Shown in pieces: positions 61,587 through 64,000 of a stretch of DNA of 64,000 nt. A program made the translations under genes and the position numbers. The notes beneath the pieces are model-generated. The model made no database searches. It had not been told where the DNA came from and saw only the letters and a list, made by a program, of their open reading frames with translations. How positions within the stretch are numbered: position 1 is the first letter of the stretch; each line of letters begins with the position of its first letter. Origin of the DNA: Pseudanabaena frigida (GTDB lineage Bacteria; Cyanobacteriota; Cyanobacteriia; Pseudanabaenales; Pseudanabaenaceae); contig QBML01000002.1 of the NCBI GenBank assembly GCA_003242085.1, positions 124,001 to 188,000 on the forward strand, in the 5' to 3' direction.

Positions 61587-61682
61587 AATTTGCACATATT
61601 ATTTTAAACTATATGAAAATCTAAGATAGTCTTCAGTACAAACTAACTTAGTAAACCTCTGCAATATTGTTAGGAGTTGTAG

Positions 61683-62222
61683 ATGTCGAATTTTGTCGCA
61701 GTTAATGAAGAAAGTGAAGATGCTTTTTACATTGAGGTGATTCCAGTTGAGAGTAATTCTGGCATTAAAAAAACATCAAAAGCAGATGTCATAGAAAAAC
61801 TTACAACTGAACGCTTTGATAATGCTCTGCGTAAGGCTGTTTTGCCAGCTTGCAATACATTCGTTTCACTTTGGCAAGAGGTAAAGCAGTCAAATTCTTT
61901 GGTTGCTGATAGTGCCGAAGTTGAGTTTAATCTAGGGCTAACTGCTTCAGGTAATATGGCGATCGTCCAGACTTCAGGACAAGCAAGCTTCAAGATTAAA
62001 GTCACTTGGAAATTTAAACCTCCAATAGTTGACAAGAAAGCACTTTACGAGCAAATCAATGATGATATTGACTTGCTTAAGAAAGAGGCTGAAGAGTTAG
62101 AACAATTTCTCAATCAGGCTGAGTCGTCTGACCAAGTTGAGGAGGAACCCAAAATTTCCTATACAAAACATAGAGGTATAATTCCGAATGTGAGGAAATT
62201 AGAAAAATTGTCATCTTTCTAA
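61683..62222 (+). CDS. Trypco1-domain (CU044_2847-type) protein
   Basis: The 179 residues resemble the trypsin-co-occurring domain 1 family. Residues of about 15-20 have YIEVIPVES. The middle SFRFDNALRKAVLPACNTF-like helix follows, and the typical block AEVEFNLGLTASGNMAI followed by ASFKIKVTWKF lies near 80-112. The tail has a coiled coil (LLKKEAEELEQFLNQAES). This domain is known next to or fused with trypsin-like proteases in bacterial conflict-type systems, and a trypsin gene lies just downstream on the other strand. GGAG lies about eight bases before the ATG. The mechanism is not established. Confidence 0.7.
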   Translation: MSNFVAVNEESEDAFYIEVIPVESNSGIKKTSKADVIEKLTTERFDNALRKAVLPACNTFVSLWQEVKQSNSLVADSAEVEFNLGLTASGNMAIVQTSGQASFKIKVTWKFKPPIVDKKALYEQINDDIDLLKKEAEELEQFLNQAESSDQVEEEPKISYTKHRGIIPNVRKLEKLSSF

Positions 62223-62252
62223 TTAGATTAGCTTAATAATGAGATTAGATTA

Positions 62253-62483
62253 ATGGATCGAAATATTAATAAAAAAATATCTTCTTTATTAAAAAGAGTT
62301 TTGAAGATAGAACAAAGTTTAGGTATAGCTTCAGAAGCTTGTAGTTGTTTCGTGTCCCTTAGTAGCACAAATCCTCCTCCTTGTGATCCACGTGAGTGTC
62401 CTCAAATAAAATCTCTTGTAGATTTACTTTCAAAATTGCGTCAACAAATTAATGAATTAGAAATGCAGACAGAGAACAATTAG
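62253..62483 (+). CDS. Small Cys-containing helical protein of the trypsin cluster
   Basis: The 76 residues start with a helical part (KKISSLLKRVLKIEQSLG), then four Cys in EACSC and PPPCDPRECPQ, and end with a coiled coil (LVDLLSKLRQQINELEMQ). The Cys could bind a metal or form disulfides. It lies 30 bases after the Trypco1 gene and is likely in the same transcript. It is not a family I recognise. Confidence 0.5.
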   Translation: MDRNINKKISSLLKRVLKIEQSLGIASEACSCFVSLSSTNPPPCDPRECPQIKSLVDLLSKLRQQINELEMQTENN

Positions 62484-62516
62484 TCTTTATACAAGGTAGA
62501 TATTGTCAAAACCAAA

Positions 62517-64000
62517 CTATAACTTACAATAGTTCACAATCTTTGCTGGCTTATCAAGATTATATGTTTTATAGAATGAGCAAATCATATTTTGGTATTC
62601 ATTTGTTAATCTCAAGTCATTCAAAATATTGCCACTTCTTTTGGAATAATCTATTGAATCAACTAAACTATTTAGATAGAGTTTTCTTCCATCGGGCAAG
62701 AGAGTTTCTTTTAAGACGATCTCAGTATATTTCTTGTAATTGTCATAATATTGTGCTTTTTTAATTTTATTTTCTTGATTTTCGTACCATAAGTTTTCGC
62801 TAATATCTATGAGGATTCTTAAAGATTGCTGATAGTAAGTAAAGCGTTCTGTTTTACTATTTATTTCATTCCATTGAAATCCTTGTTTTTGAATAATTTG
62901 TGCAACGTTATCAAGATAGGATTGAGATTCTTTATAACTTTTAAGCTTCCAATAACTGTAACCAATCTCAAAACCAACTTTTATCTTTAGGTTTTCATCT
63001 AATGTGTCATCATTTTTGATTTTTTGTAGGTACTCAATAGCTTTTTGATAATCTCCCATCTCAATAAGAGTAATCCCTAAGCCATATCTAGCTATTTGAC
63101 TATCTGATTGATTTAATACATCTAAAAATTTGCGTTTTGCATCTTCCAGAAGCGTTTGACTCCTTGGTCTGCTCTGGTTAGCCTTTTCTCGAATAACAAA
63201 TCCTTGAGAAATTAATGGTTCTAAATTATACGGACATTCCTTTACAAACCTGTCAGAAAAATCGCTCGCTTTGCTTAAATCAGTCTTTAGTAATGTGTCA
63301 ATAGATGTACTGAAACTTAAGAGTTTTTCATCTGGACATTTACGCAAAGGCAACCAGAGAATACCAGAGGAAATCAAAGAAATTGCAATAATACCTATAA
63401 TGATTTTGGCAATCTTCCAACGCAAAATATTAGGATTTATTGGGATTAACTGCCTCACAGCATTTGTAATTGGTAAGGCAATACCGCCATTTTCGCCTTC
63501 ACTGGCTACTAGAATACCAACAGCCTGCCATTGCTTTTTTTTAGCGTTATATACACAGACAGCTGCACCACTCTGTCCACCCTTGATCGCTTGTGAGTCA
63601 CCTTCAGTAACTAATCGCAATACACGTTGATTAAGCAAGGTAGAATCTGTGGAAGTAGCTAACCCAACAATTCTGCCTTCAATCGGCGCACCATCTCTAT
63701 ATGTTTCGTTAGAAAATCCAAAACATAAAAAAGTCTGCTCTTCAGGTAAATCTACTAGATATAAAAATATTGGACTTTTGTGATCTATAACTTGCAACAG
63801 CGCTATATCGTCTTGGTTAGGATCACCTTTGTAATGTTGAACAATGCCAACACTACCATTAGCGCTTAACTTTCCAATTCCTCCGGCATCTTCCACAACA
63901 TGAGCGCAGGTTACAAAATGTCCCTCTGCACTGACGGAAAATCCAGTACCAATGATCTCACCTGCACTGTTGCAGATTTTTAATGTAGCCCTTTTAACTG
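62517..64000 (-). CDS. Trypsin-like serine protease with membrane helix and TPR tail (5' part outside window)
   Basis: The frame is open to the window edge at 64000, so a GTG at 63896 that seems a start is rejected; the protein continues upstream through GTGFSVSAEGHFVTCAHVV, giving the catalytic His (TCAHV). Asp is in NQDDIALLQV and Ser in KGGQSGAAVCV. After the protease domain is one membrane helix (IAKIIIGIIAISLISSGIL). The remaining 290 residues are TPR-like helices (QIARYGLGITLIEMGDYQKAIEYL, VGFEIGYSYWKLKSYKESQSYL). The visible part has about 494 residues. It converges with the small gene, with 33 bases between stops. It belongs with the Trypco1 gene in a conflict-type cluster; this is inference from family knowledge. 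Confidence 0.8.
   Translation of the reverse strand, partial: VKRATLKICNSAGEIIGTGFSVSAEGHFVTCAHVVEDAGGIGKLSANGSVGIVQHYKGDPNQDDIALLQVIDHKSPIFLYLVDLPEEQTFLCFGFSNETYRDGAPIEGRIVGLATSTDSTLLNQRVLRLVTEGDSQAIKGGQSGAAVCVYNAKKKQWQAVGILVASEGENGGIALPITNAVRQLIPINPNILRWKIAKIIIGIIAISLISSGILWLPLRKCPDEKLLSFSTSIDTLLKTDLSKASDFSDRFVKECPYNLEPLISQGFVIREKANQSRPRSQTLLEDAKRKFLDVLNQSDSQIARYGLGITLIEMGDYQKAIEYLQKIKNDDTLDENLKIKVGFEIGYSYWKLKSYKESQSYLDNVAQIIQKQGFQWNEINSKTERFTYYQQSLRILIDISENLWYENQENKIKKAQYYDNYKKYTEIVLKETLLPDGRKLYLNSLVDSIDYSKRSGNILNDLRLTNEYQNMICSFYKTYNLDKPAKIVNYCKL

Noticed and set aside
63894-63896. GTG as start of the trypsin gene
   Set aside because: The frame continues upstream through the catalytic His motif TCAHV to the window edge, so the true start is outside.
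1-64000. tRNA or rRNA genes, insertion sequences, prophage
   Set aside because: Reading both strands I found no T-loop and acceptor-stem pattern, no rRNA-like sequence, and no transposase, integrase or phage structural gene.

Overview
The window is a chromosome segment of a photosynthetic cyanobacterium. It encodes oxygenic-photosynthesis and cyanobacterial genes (petC-petA, petM, psbZ, ndhO, a Ycf34-like gene, menB for phylloquinone, long-form thiE, cyanobacterial RNase E/G). It is also rich in the HIP1 octamer GCGATCGC. The AT-rich intergenic DNA and the abundant hairpin repeats ending in GCGCAAAGCGCTGTA would fit a Pseudanabaena-like lineage, but that genus call is an inference. I see no rRNA, tRNA, CRISPR array, prophage or intact insertion sequence.

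Layout. 1-1.7 kb: the end of trpA and a membrane-anchored F420-ligase-like protein. 1.9-11.4 kb: a tight three-gene minus-strand operon for large exported proteins (Gly-rich/DUF11/SdrD-B-like protein, Ig-domain plus outer-membrane beta-barrel with an OmpA-like tail, beta-helix plus OmpA domain). 11.4-12.4 kb: long AT-rich non-coding DNA. 12.4-27.4 kb: housekeeping genes (menB, petM, plsY, cobA, an LCP cell-wall ligase, uppP, a Ser/Thr kinase, prmA, a DUF1460 amidase-like protein, ycf34, ndhO). Mixed in are several small or broken genes: a 35-residue membrane peptide, a possibly frameshifted ribbon-helix-helix gene, a HepT-like protein without its catalytic residues, and a YtaF/MntP-like pseudogene with three in-frame stops. 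27.5-32.3 kb: surE and the Pnkp-Hen1 RNA repair pair. 32.6-43.2 kb: thiE, an uncharacterised cyanobacterial protein, two pentapeptide-repeat genes, pyrH-frr, petC-petA and a non-RD kinase with a beta-propeller-like tail. 43.3-52.1 kb: RNase E/G with a long leader, a tandem histidine phosphatase, psbZ, ribH, an Rrf2 regulator with a small membrane-protein gene upstream, and an ECF sigma/anti-sigma/HtrA cluster. 52.4-61.5 kb: a membrane coiled-coil protein, an FHA-TPR protein, divergent cobD/cobQ, a fused double ABC ATPase, a PLP decarboxylase and nrdR. 61.7-64 kb: a Trypco1-domain protein, a small Cys-containing protein and a convergent trypsin-TPR protein cut by the window edge.

Working together. 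PetC and PetA form an operon for the cytochrome b6f complex, and petM supplies another subunit elsewhere in the window. PyrH and Frr are overlapped. Hen1 and Pnkp overlap by ATGA and form a known RNA repair/immunisation system. SigG-like sigma, its anti-sigma and HtrA look like an envelope-stress circuit. LCP protein and UppP are divergent neighbours that both act on undecaprenyl-linked polymers.

The least explained parts are the Trypco1/trypsin cluster at the right edge, the exported three-gene operon, the degenerate HepT, the small membrane peptides, and the families of perfect or compensated hairpins between genes. Small coordinate uncertainties of a base are possible for hairpins counted by eye.
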